From NCBI GenBank assembly GCA_902362455.1, contig CABIWJ010000004.1:266349-330348 (forward strand): a stretch of 64,000 nucleotides of DNA, written 5' to 3'. The notes under the pieces are model-generated. The model saw only the letters and a list, made by a program, of their open reading frames with translations, made no database searches and was not told where the DNA came from. The DNA comes from Eubacteriaceae bacterium. GTDB lineage: Bacteria; Bacillota; Clostridia; Lachnospirales; Lachnospiraceae. Below, piece after piece: positions 35,615 through 43,224 of this stretch. Every line of letters starts with the position of its first letter. Within the stretch, counting starts at the first letter, position 1. The position numbers were made by a program, and so were the translations under genes.

Positions 35615-36892
35615 ATGAATAATATTATAATAATAGGTGGCGGTGCATCAGGATTATTTGCTGCGATTAATGCTGCAAATGAAGACAATTCAGTAACCAT
35701 CATTGAAGCAAATGATAAAATGGGTAAAAAGATTCTGTCTACTGGAAATGGCAGATGTAACTTCAGTAATTTAGATAGCCTTACAGGTAAATATAATTGT
35801 GATGATAATGAATTTATAGAAAAGATATTTAATGCATTTTCTAATAAGGATATAGTAAATACTTTTGAAAAAATGGGGCTATTTGCAACTAATAATAATG
35901 GATATCTGTATCCGGCATCAATGCAGGCAGCTTCAGTTTCTGATATGTTAATTAGCAGATGCAGGTTAGCTGGTGTAAAATTTATAAATAATACAATTGT
36001 TACTGATATACATATTGCAGAAGATGGAGGATTTGTAATTGAAACTGAAACTGATAATATAAATAATAATTATCATTGTGATAAAGTGATTCTGGCAATG
36101 GGAACTAAGGCAGGAATCAAAGATGATTTCTGCGAGAATATGACAGAATTTCTAATAGAACATAATCATACAATTGAGAAGTACAAGCCTGCATTATGCG
36201 GCATGGAAGTTAAGAAAGATAAACCGCCCTTTAAACAATTCTTTAAAAATACTGCGGGGGTAAGATGGAAAATAAATGCGTTTCTTTACATAGATAATGA
36301 TAGAATTACAACCGAGTCAGGTGAATTGCAGTTTACTAATTATGGATTATCAGGAATAGTAATATTTCAGCTAGCGGCTATGGTATCAAGAGCTTTAGAG
36401 AATAACAGAAAAGCGACAGTTTTAATTGATTTTCTGCCAGAATATGATATCAATGAATTAGTAAATGCAGTGTGTATGCAGTATGCTTATGAAAAGAAGT
36501 CAGTATATGATATTTTAATGGGAATAATTAATTCCAAACTTGCGATGGAATTAATTAATATATATTCTTATTATGTTGATAATGAGGTTAAACCATTTAA
36601 CAAGAATCTGCCTAAAGATAAATTAACAGATATGTTTAAGTTTTTCAAGAAGGTAGAATTTAACATAGATAGAACCAATGATTTTATGAAGGCACAAGTA
36701 TGTTGTGGTGGAATAGATGTAGATGGTATTAATCCCTATACAATGGAATCTAAATATATTAAAAACCTGTATTTTACTGGAGAGCTAATAAATGTAGACG
36801 GAAAATGCGGCGGCTATAATCTTCAATGGGCATGGTCTACAGGATATGTTGCAGGGAAAAGTTGTAAATTAGTTTCGCAGAGCCAGATCTGA
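35615..36892 (+). CDS. NAD(P)/FAD-dependent oxidoreductase, HI0933/BaiN type
   Basis: A 425-residue flavoprotein of the HI0933/YtfP family. The N-terminal dinucleotide site is IIIGGGASGLFAAINAA, followed by 'KMGKKILSTGNGRCNFSN', a family signature. The C-terminal 'AQVCCGGIDVDGINPYTMESK' and 'LYFTGELINVDGKCGGYNLQWAWSTG' blocks close the FAD site. The natural substrate is unknown for most members; BaiN is a bile-acid reductase in some gut Clostridia, but this is not evidence for that activity here. Its final five residues and stop codon come from the repeat element at 36875. Confidence 0.88.
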   Translation: MNNIIIIGGGASGLFAAINAANEDNSVTIIEANDKMGKKILSTGNGRCNFSNLDSLTGKYNCDDNEFIEKIFNAFSNKDIVNTFEKMGLFATNNNGYLYPASMQAASVSDMLISRCRLAGVKFINNTIVTDIHIAEDGGFVIETETDNINNNYHCDKVILAMGTKAGIKDDFCENMTEFLIEHNHTIEKYKPALCGMEVKKDKPPFKQFFKNTAGVRWKINAFLYIDNDRITTESGELQFTNYGLSGIVIFQLAAMVSRALENNRKATVLIDFLPEYDINELVNAVCMQYAYEKKSVYDILMGIINSKLAMELINIYSYYVDNEVKPFNKNLPKDKLTDMFKFFKKVEFNIDRTNDFMKAQVCCGGIDVDGINPYTMESKYIKNLYFTGELINVDGKCGGYNLQWAWSTGYVAGKSCKLVSQSQI

Positions 36893-36940
36893 CATTTGGC
36901 TTGCAATTTTGCAGGCACATTGTGCTTGTAAAATGGAGAT
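36875..36940 (+). repeat. Modular hairpin element with built-in Shine-Dalgarno, copy B (short)
   Basis: A short copy containing the third and fourth hairpins of copy A: TCGCAGAGCCAGAT-CTGAC-ATTTGGCTTG, then an ATTTT...AAAAT stem-loop around GCACattGTGC, ending in TGGAGA. The TGA stop of the upstream flavoprotein gene lies in the loop of the first hairpin, so the repeat forms the end of that gene. Confidence 0.75.
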
Positions 36941-36944
36941 TAGT

Positions 36945-36968
36945 ATGAAAGGACTATCAGAAAAATGA
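36945..36968 (+). CDS. Possible seven-codon leader peptide MKGLSEK
   Basis: ATG at 36945 follows the repeat-borne TGGAGA by eight bases and opens a seven-codon frame ending in TGA (36966-36968). That stop overlaps the ATG of the next gene (36965) in the ATGA arrangement typical of translational coupling. AAAGGA inside the leader is 11 bases before the next ATG. Its existence as a translated peptide is inference. Confidence 0.4.
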   Translation: MKGLSEK

Positions 36969-38560
36969 TTAGAATTTCACAAATTAAATTACCGATAAAT
37001 CACACAGAAGAAGATTTATCTAAACAGATAAGTAAGCTTCTTAAGGTTAATAAAGATAATTTTAAATATAGGATATCAAAGAAATCAATTGATGCCAGAA
37101 AAGAAGATATAAAATATATCTATACTGTAGATGTAGAAATTAATAATGAAAAGAAAATAATTTCTAAAATTAACAATAAAAATATTATGTCAACCGATAA
37201 TAAAAAATATGAATTTATTACGCCGGGAGAAAAGAAATTAAATCACAGACCTGTAATTGTAGGTTCAGGACCAGCAGGATTATTTTGTGCATATATGTTA
37301 GCAATAAATGGATATGAACCGCTTGTAATTGAACGTGGTGAAAAAGTAGATGAAAGACAGAAAACGGTAGAAAAGTTCTTTGAAACAGGTATTCTTAATC
37401 CGGAGTCTAATATACAGTTCGGTGAGGGGGGAGCAGGCACATTTTCTGATGGTAAACTAAATACAATGGTTAAAGATAAATTTCATAGAAATGATTTCGT
37501 ATTAGATACATTTGTAAAATTTGGTGCAGATGAGAAAATAACTTATATTAATAAACCTCATATCGGAACTGATGTATTATCAAAGGTCATTAAAAATATC
37601 CGATTAGAGACTATTCGGCTTGGTGGAAGTTTTATGTTTGGTACTAGATTTACCAAATGTAATTATGATAATAATGTATTAAAATCAATTGATATAGAAA
37701 CGAAAAATTATAAAGAGACAATTCCTTGTGAGGTTTTAGTGCTAGCGACAGGACACAGTTCAAGAGATACATTTAAAATGCTATATGATTCTAAATTAAT
37801 TATGGAACCTAAAGCATTTGCAATCGGTGTAAGAATCGAACATAAACAGAAGCAGATTAATGATTCACAATATGGTATATTTAGTGACAAGTTGCCTGCT
37901 GCGGACTACAAACTTGCAACTAATCTTTCAACTGGAAGAGGTGTATATTCATTCTGCATGTGTCCGGGTGGATATGTGGTTAATTCCTCATCGGAATTAG
38001 AGTCAACAGCAGTTAATGGAATGAGTTATAGCAAGAGAGATGGCGAAAATGCGAACAGTGCAATGATTGTTACGATTACACCGGATGATTTTAAGGACAA
38101 GACACCTCTTGGTGGAATAGAATACCAGAGGGTTTTAGAAAAAGCAGCATATATAGAGGGTAAAGGTAGGATTCCTGTTCAGCTATTCGGAGATTTTAAG
38201 AAGAATATAAAGACTACAGAACTTGGAGATGTTAATCCCCAGATGAAAGGAAAATACGAATTTTCAAATTTGAGAAATATTTTTCCTGAATATATATCGG
38301 AGTCTTTAATACAGGGAATTGATTCTTTTGCATCTAAGATAAAGAACTATAACAGATATGATGCAGTTATGTCAGGAGTAGAGAGCAGAACCTCGTCACC
38401 ACTTAGAATATTAAGAGATGAAACATTTGAAAGTAATATTAAAGGAATATATCCTTGCGGAGAGGGTGCAGGATATGCAGGCGGTATTACATCAGCAGCA
38501 ATGGATGGTATAAAAGTCTATGAAGCAATTTCTAAAAAATATGCTCCATTGACAGATTAG
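36965..38560 (+). CDS. FAD-dependent dehydrogenase, COG2509 type
   Basis: A 531-residue flavoprotein. After about 90 residues of N-terminal domain comes the FAD-binding GSGPAGLFCAYMLAINGYEP and then 'GEGGAGTFSDGKLNT', a signature of this uncharacterised family. The C-terminal 'YPCGEGAGYAGGITSAAMDG' is also diagnostic. It follows the HI0933-type flavoprotein and the repeat element. No substrate is known. The start is set by the ATGA overlap with a possible leader peptide. Confidence 0.88.
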   Translation: MIRISQIKLPINHTEEDLSKQISKLLKVNKDNFKYRISKKSIDARKEDIKYIYTVDVEINNEKKIISKINNKNIMSTDNKKYEFITPGEKKLNHRPVIVGSGPAGLFCAYMLAINGYEPLVIERGEKVDERQKTVEKFFETGILNPESNIQFGEGGAGTFSDGKLNTMVKDKFHRNDFVLDTFVKFGADEKITYINKPHIGTDVLSKVIKNIRLETIRLGGSFMFGTRFTKCNYDNNVLKSIDIETKNYKETIPCEVLVLATGHSSRDTFKMLYDSKLIMEPKAFAIGVRIEHKQKQINDSQYGIFSDKLPAADYKLATNLSTGRGVYSFCMCPGGYVVNSSSELESTAVNGMSYSKRDGENANSAMIVTITPDDFKDKTPLGGIEYQRVLEKAAYIEGKGRIPVQLFGDFKKNIKTTELGDVNPQMKGKYEFSNLRNIFPEYISESLIQGIDSFASKIKNYNRYDAVMSGVESRTSSPLRILRDETFESNIKGIYPCGEGAGYAGGITSAAMDGIKVYEAISKKYAPLTD

Positions 38561-38571
38561 TAACTTTTGTA

Positions 38572-38593
38572 TAAAATACAAGAATGTATTTTA
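38572..38593 (+). other. AT-rich hairpin before proB
   Basis: TAAAATACA (38572-38580) pairs perfectly with TGTATTTTA (38585-38593), loop AGAA, between the flavoprotein gene and proB. It could be a weak terminator or leader hairpin; the CGGAGGA of proB follows 8 bases later. Confidence 0.4.
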
Positions 38594-38618
38594 CTTCACT
38601 TCGGAGGATTAAACGGAA

Positions 38619-39470
38619 ATGGAAATATCAGATAATTATAGAAATAAATTAAAAGACAAAAAAAGAATTGTAGTAAAAATCGGTTCGTCATCGCTTACAC
38701 ATCCTGAGACGAATGGAATTGATTTATATAAACTTGAGAAATTAGTTCGGATTCTTACAGATATAAAAAATCAGGGCAAAGATGTTATATTAGTATCATC
38801 AGGCGCGATAGCTGTAGGTAAGCAATCTACGGGACTATCAGGTAAGAGCTTAACACTTTCAGAGAAACAGGCATGTGCAGCAATTGGACAGGCACAGCTT
38901 ATGATGATGTATCAGAAGTTATTTTCTGAATATAACCAGAAAACTGCACAGATTCTTATGACAAAATATACAATGCTTGATGATTTAAGCAGATATAATG
39001 CAAGAAATACTTTTGAAGAATTATTAAAATTAGGTGTTATTCCTGTTGTAAATGAAAATGATACAGTTTCAACATATGAAATCGTATTTGGTGATAATGA
39101 CAGATTATCTGCTTTAGTTACAGCACTTACAAATGCTGATATGCTTATATTATTATCTGATATAGATGGAATGTTTACGGATGATCCAAACATGAATAAA
39201 GATGCAAAATTCATTCCAATCGTTACTAATTTAGACAGTAAAATGTTCTCAATGGGTAAAGAATCATCTGGAAGTGATGTAGGAACGGGCGGAATGAGTG
39301 CTAAATTGGCTGCAGCACAGATAGCAACAGAGTCAGGTGCTGATATGATTATAGCTAATGGCGAAAATGTTTCGGTTGTTGAACAGATTTTAGCTGGGAA
39401 TAATGTTGGAACTTTATTCACTTCTAATCAGAAAGAAGATTTTAAAATAATAGACTATTTGTCTGAATAA
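38619..39470 (+). CDS. proB: Glutamate 5-kinase
   Basis: A 283-residue amino-acid kinase that phosphorylates glutamate, the first step of proline synthesis. Motifs: VVKIGSSSLTHP at the N-terminus, 'LVSSGAIAVGK', 'VNENDTVSTYEI' with 'FGDNDRLSALVT', and 'GTGGMSAKLAAAQIA'. It lacks the C-terminal PUA domain of the E. coli enzyme, as is common in Firmicutes. The usual neighbour proA is absent here. Start: ATG after CGGAGGA. Confidence 0.96.
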   Translation: MEISDNYRNKLKDKKRIVVKIGSSSLTHPETNGIDLYKLEKLVRILTDIKNQGKDVILVSSGAIAVGKQSTGLSGKSLTLSEKQACAAIGQAQLMMMYQKLFSEYNQKTAQILMTKYTMLDDLSRYNARNTFEELLKLGVIPVVNENDTVSTYEIVFGDNDRLSALVTALTNADMLILLSDIDGMFTDDPNMNKDAKFIPIVTNLDSKMFSMGKESSGSDVGTGGMSAKLAAAQIATESGADMIIANGENVSVVEQILAGNNVGTLFTSNQKEDFKIIDYLSE

Positions 39471-39483
39471 AAGGATTTTATTA

Positions 39484-40722
39484 ATGAAAATAAAAATATT
39501 ACAGAATTCAGAATGGCACTTTGGTAAATATCTTAGTGATAATTACGTGCTTGAAACAACTGAATATGATGGTGAATTTGAATCTGTTAAGGGAATTAGA
39601 TATAGCTTACTTAACTTAGAGACAAATGAGCGAATTGAGGTTCTTCCTAATATTAATAAATATAACATTGGAGAAATTATCGATGTCTCGACAGAACCTA
39701 AATACTTATATTTTGCAAATGTAGAAAAAGATGATACAGAGGCTTCAAAAGACATTTATGCAGATTATACGGAAGTTGATAGATATAAAGAAGTCGGGAA
39801 AATATTACTTCTAAGATATAATATATCAAGTGGTGCAACTGAAGCTTTATATAATTTCTCAGAGAATCTTTATGGCCTTAATGAGATAAAGAAGCTTAAA
39901 ATATTTATTATAAATGATTATTACATTATTATACAGAACGAGTATCTTGTATTAAATAAATCAAAAACTTATTCAGGATTCTTTAGATTTAACCAGAGAC
40001 TATATAATATCAAAGATGAAACAGAGTATATGATTGCTGATGAGAATTTCAACTTGAATGGTATTATGAATATTCTTGCAATATCAGATAACCAGTGTGT
40101 CATCAAGACAGGATATTCGCTATTAGAGGATAACAGATATAACCTGCTAGATGAAGATGAGTGTAGTTTAGAGGCTGTAAGTTTTGTAAATATCGGACAG
40201 ATGGTTTCAGACCTCGCAATTGGTAAGAAAAGTATTTCGCTTGAGACTATCGAACAGACTTATCATAACAAGACAATTCCATATATTAAGAAAATGGGAG
40301 ATTACGTTATATATTCCTGTGTAAATAATGAGACTAAGGAAGAAGAGGTTAAATTTTATAATTTAACTTCGTCTGAGATAAAGACCTGTATTAATCAGGA
40401 TGTTATACGTATTTCCAATCTTGCAAAAGCATATGTTCTCAATAATGAACCATATATTTGTATAATAAAAGATAATGAACTTTCATTCTTAAATCTTAAT
40501 ACAAATAAGATTGAACCTAAATACAATAATGGTTCGAGATTATGTGAGATATATAATAATCTGCTTGTATTTACCGGAGTTAATAAGACGATATTTGGTA
40601 AAAAGAAAACATTTTTTGATATCATAAGCTTTCCGGGAGGAGAATTATTATTGCACGAACAAAGTGAATATGTAGACAGCCTGATAACTAATACAGATAC
40701 ATTATATATAATTGTTAAGTGA
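39484..40722 (+). CDS. Conserved-context hypothetical protein, 412 residues
   Basis: No family is recognised. The protein has no signal peptide or membrane segment, is rich in Asn, Tyr, Ile and Glu, and looks mostly beta-stranded with repeated short 'YxxL/I' strands, which would fit a propeller- or sheet-like fold (inference). It begins MKIKILQNSEWHFGKYLSDN. It lies 13 bases after proB and upstream of the DUF896 gene, so it is probably co-transcribed with them. It sits in the place where proA is often found. Confidence 0.7.
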   Translation: MKIKILQNSEWHFGKYLSDNYVLETTEYDGEFESVKGIRYSLLNLETNERIEVLPNINKYNIGEIIDVSTEPKYLYFANVEKDDTEASKDIYADYTEVDRYKEVGKILLLRYNISSGATEALYNFSENLYGLNEIKKLKIFIINDYYIIIQNEYLVLNKSKTYSGFFRFNQRLYNIKDETEYMIADENFNLNGIMNILAISDNQCVIKTGYSLLEDNRYNLLDEDECSLEAVSFVNIGQMVSDLAIGKKSISLETIEQTYHNKTIPYIKKMGDYVIYSCVNNETKEEEVKFYNLTSSEIKTCINQDVIRISNLAKAYVLNNEPYICIIKDNELSFLNLNTNKIEPKYNNGSRLCEIYNNLLVFTGVNKTIFGKKKTFFDIISFPGGELLLHEQSEYVDSLITNTDTLYIIVK

Positions 40723-40786
40723 TATTGAAATTAGAAAATTATAAGTCTGTAAGAGTAGTAATGTATAGAATGGAGAAGATTTATTA

Positions 40787-40987
40787 ATGGAACAGAGTAA
40801 ATTAGACAGAATAAATGAATTAGCACGTCTTTCTAAGACAAGAGAACTTACAAATGCTGAAAAATCAGAACAAAAGAAGTTACGTGATGAGTACATCAGA
40901 CTTGTTCATAATAATTTAAGAGGACAGTTACAAAATATCCGTATCGTAGAGAAAGATGGTTCGATAACATCTTTAAAGAAGAAATAG
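40787..40987 (+). CDS. DUF896 (YnzC-like) protein
   Basis: A 66-residue YnzC/DUF896 family protein. The helical hairpin pattern 'LDRINELARLSKTRELTNAEKSEQKKLRDEYIR' is diagnostic. It ends with a short unstructured tail. Its function is unknown; the Bacillus homologue is SOS-associated. The ribosome binding site TGGAG is upstream. The cyclo-ligase gene follows after nine bases. Confidence 0.9.
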   Translation: MEQSKLDRINELARLSKTRELTNAEKSEQKKLRDEYIRLVHNNLRGQLQNIRIVEKDGSITSLKKK

Positions 40988-40996
40988 ACAAAATTT

Positions 40997-41569
40997 ATGA
41001 ATAAAAGTGAATTAAGAAAAATTATGTCTGTTAAAAGAAACAGTCTTACAGATGAAGAAAAAATACATAAGAGTAGAAAAATATTTGAAAATTTGTTAGA
41101 TACTGCGAACCTGGCTGATGTAAGTTGTATATTTATATTTGTAAGCTACAGAAGTGAATGTGATACGACTCCTATTATCGATTATTGTATTGATAATGGA
41201 ATAAAAGTAGCAGTTCCAAGAGTAAATGGAGATAAAATGGATTTCTATGTAATCAGAGATAAATCAGAATTATCCATTGGCAGTTATGGAATATTAGAAC
41301 CGGTTACAGATACAATTATATATCCTGATGAAAAAAGTCTTATTATAATGCCTGGATTAGTATTTGATACAAAGGGCAACCGAATCGGTTATGGCGGAGG
41401 ATATTATGATAAATATATCTCTGAATATAATCTGGGCCTTAAAGTTGCAATTTGTTTTGATTTTCAGATCATAGAGGAAAATATTATAGAAGTCGAGGAT
41501 ACAGATGTTGTTCCGGATATGATTATTACAGATAGCCGTAATATAGATGTAGCCAAGCTTCGCTCATAG
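40997..41569 (+). CDS. 5-formyltetrahydrofolate cyclo-ligase
   Basis: A 190-residue enzyme that converts 5-formyl-THF to 5,10-methenyl-THF with ATP. The signature 'MPGLVFDTKGNRIGYGGGYYDKYI' and the N-terminal 'KSELRKIMSVKRNSLTDEEK' identify it. The gene is closely packed behind the DUF896 gene. The second long hairpin element begins about a dozen bases after its stop codon. Confidence 0.93.
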   Translation: MNKSELRKIMSVKRNSLTDEEKIHKSRKIFENLLDTANLADVSCIFIFVSYRSECDTTPIIDYCIDNGIKVAVPRVNGDKMDFYVIRDKSELSIGSYGILEPVTDTIIYPDEKSLIIMPGLVFDTKGNRIGYGGGYYDKYISEYNLGLKVAICFDFQIIEENIIEVEDTDVVPDMIITDSRNIDVAKLRS

Positions 41570-41581
41570 AGAACATTTGAT

Positions 41582-42038
41582 ATCATCTGATGTAAGCAAA
41601 CTGCGGGGATGTAGAATAGAACTTATGTTTCAAATTGCTAATTTGTCGGTATTATCTTTCTTCTCTTTTGATTATTTATGTTCATTTAACATCCAGAACA
41701 CTTAAACAGGGTTGTCCGTCTGTAACATACACTTGATTTATGACGTATCGTGTGTGTGAGTTATATGCCGTCATATGCAAAAGGTCGGTGCAGTAAATTA
41801 CCGTTCAAGCGAAGCGCGTTTGATTTACTGCACCGTAATAGACTTTGCAGATGGCGGCATTTACTCACACCCGATAAAGGAATACGAAAGTGTATGTTAC
41901 AGACGGACATTCCTGCTTAAGTGTCTGTCTGGTAAATGTACACAAAATATGAGAAGAAAGATAATACCTGACAAATTTACGCAATTCTTACAAAAAGTTC
42001 TAAATCTACATCCCCGCAGTTTGCTATATACAGATGAT
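41582..42038 (+). repeat. Long hairpin element, copy 2, after the cyclo-ligase gene
   Basis: The 599-base gap to the next gene is dominated by a 457-base palindrome. The outer stem pairs ATCATCTG (41582-41589) with CAGATGAT (42031-42038) and a perfect 20 bp (41596-41615 with 42005-42024). The centre has another perfect 13-bp stem (CGGTGCAGTAAAT with ATTTACTGCACCG). The middle arms are homologous to copy 1, sharing TGTCTGTCTGG (here 41922-41932) and CTGACAAATTTACG (here 41968-41981), in the same orientation relative to the upstream gene. A 121-codon open frame inside it (41775-42140) is a by-product of the palindrome. The remaining 42039-42168 shows nothing else clear. Confidence 0.85.
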
Positions 42039-42168
42039 GCATTTATTATCACTGAGCGAAGTTTTACTACATTTATATACAACGTCCTAAGAATTACAAG
42101 TACAACATCTGCATCCCTGACGTCTTTTTTTATTTTCTAAGGCATATAATATCAAAAAAAGGTTTTAT

Positions 42169-43050
42169 ATGATTATCAATCTCGACAATATCTATACATA
42201 CAATTCTTTATTAAACAAGTCTTTGCATATCGCAAAATTATATCCGCAATTAATTAAAGTTACCCATATAGGAACTTCTAACGATAACAGGATAATATTT
42301 ATGGTAAAAGTAGGAAAAGGAAATAGAGGTCCGGTATTTGTGGCGGGGGTTCATGGCAGGGAAATAATTAATCCTACAGTTATGCTTTCTTTGATAGAAC
42401 GACTTTCGCATCGTTATTATTCTTATGGAGAAAAATTATTAGACAAATATGCTTTGTATTTTATTCCTCTATTGAATCCTGATGGTTACACTATTGCTAT
42501 GGAGGGATATTATGCAATTAATGATAAAATTCTAAGAAATAATTGTAGGCATTGTAATATTCCATACAAAGAATATAAATTCAATGGTGATGGAGTGGAT
42601 ATTAACAGGAATTTTATGTCGCAGTCTTTTGCATTTACTAATAATTCGGGGCTTCCTGATAATGAGCCTGAAACAATGGCATTTATAAAGGTGTGCGAAC
42701 AAAATGATTTTATGGGAATGATAGATTTTCATTCAAGAGGAAATTCTATATTCTATTATAGAAGTGCAATGGTATATGAGTATAACAGAAAACAGTTCGA
42801 TATTGCCTGCCGGTTATCTAAAATTACAGGCTATTCTTTATATACACCAAATGATGAGAATTCTGATAATCTGTCCGGGGGAAATACAGTTAATTTCTTC
42901 TCGGAAAGATACCTGTTGCCGGCAATAACCGTAGAAACAGTAGAAGATGAAGCAACATTTCCATTGGAGGCATCTTACTGTACGAGGGTATATAATGAAC
43001 TTAAAAATGTTCCACTTGAATTTTTAAGAATGCTAATTTATTTGCATTGA
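42169..43050 (+). CDS. M14 family zinc carboxypeptidase-like protein
   Basis: A 293-residue M14 peptidase. The zinc ligands are HGRE (H-x-x-E, in 'VAGVHGREIINP') and the later His in 'MIDFHSRGN'; 'GDGVDINRNF' is the substrate-carboxylate-binding block, and the catalytic Glu is probable in 'TVETVEDEATFPLE'. No signal peptide is seen. Members of this subfamily in Firmicutes cut gamma-D-glutamyl-diamino acid bonds of peptidoglycan fragments; that specificity is inference. The stop codon lies inside the -35 box of the next promoter. Confidence 0.86.
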   Translation: MIINLDNIYTYNSLLNKSLHIAKLYPQLIKVTHIGTSNDNRIIFMVKVGKGNRGPVFVAGVHGREIINPTVMLSLIERLSHRYYSYGEKLLDKYALYFIPLLNPDGYTIAMEGYYAINDKILRNNCRHCNIPYKEYKFNGDGVDINRNFMSQSFAFTNNSGLPDNEPETMAFIKVCEQNDFMGMIDFHSRGNSIFYYRSAMVYEYNRKQFDIACRLSKITGYSLYTPNDENSDNLSGGNTVNFFSERYLLPAITVETVEDEATFPLEASYCTRVYNELKNVPLEFLRMLIYLH

Positions 43051-43075
43051 CAATAATATTTTAACTATATATAAT
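43047..43075 (+). promoter_or_regulatory. Perfect consensus sigma-A promoter upstream of miaB
   Basis: TTGACA (43047-43052) and TATAAT (43070-43075), both perfect, with a 17-base spacer. The -35 box contains the TGA stop of the M14 peptidase gene. Transcription would start near 43082 and leave a leader of about 140 bases before miaB, in which no known riboswitch is recognised. Confidence 0.8.
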
Positions 43076-43224
43076 ATTAATTTGGGTGTTTGTACGCCTA
43101 GAGGTCTGATCTAGTAATTATAATACCAGATGATACTTATAAAATTGTGTCAGGATAATAAGCTATAAACCAACTTTTATTTCTGGCATTATATTATAAA
43201 GAAATTAATACGAAAGGATTACTT

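Noticed and set aside
35615..36892. Bile-acid BaiN function for the HI0933-type flavoprotein
   Set aside because: The family is broad, no other bai genes are nearby, and sequence alone does not separate BaiN from its many uncharacterised relatives.
38619..39470. Truncated proB
   Set aside because: It lacks the PUA domain of E. coli ProB, but PUA-less glutamate kinases are normal in Firmicutes and all kinase motifs are present.
41775..42140. A 121-codon open frame on the plus strand
   Set aside because: It lies inside the long hairpin element, crosses its centre, has no ribosome binding site and is not kept in the homologous element at 14916-15300.
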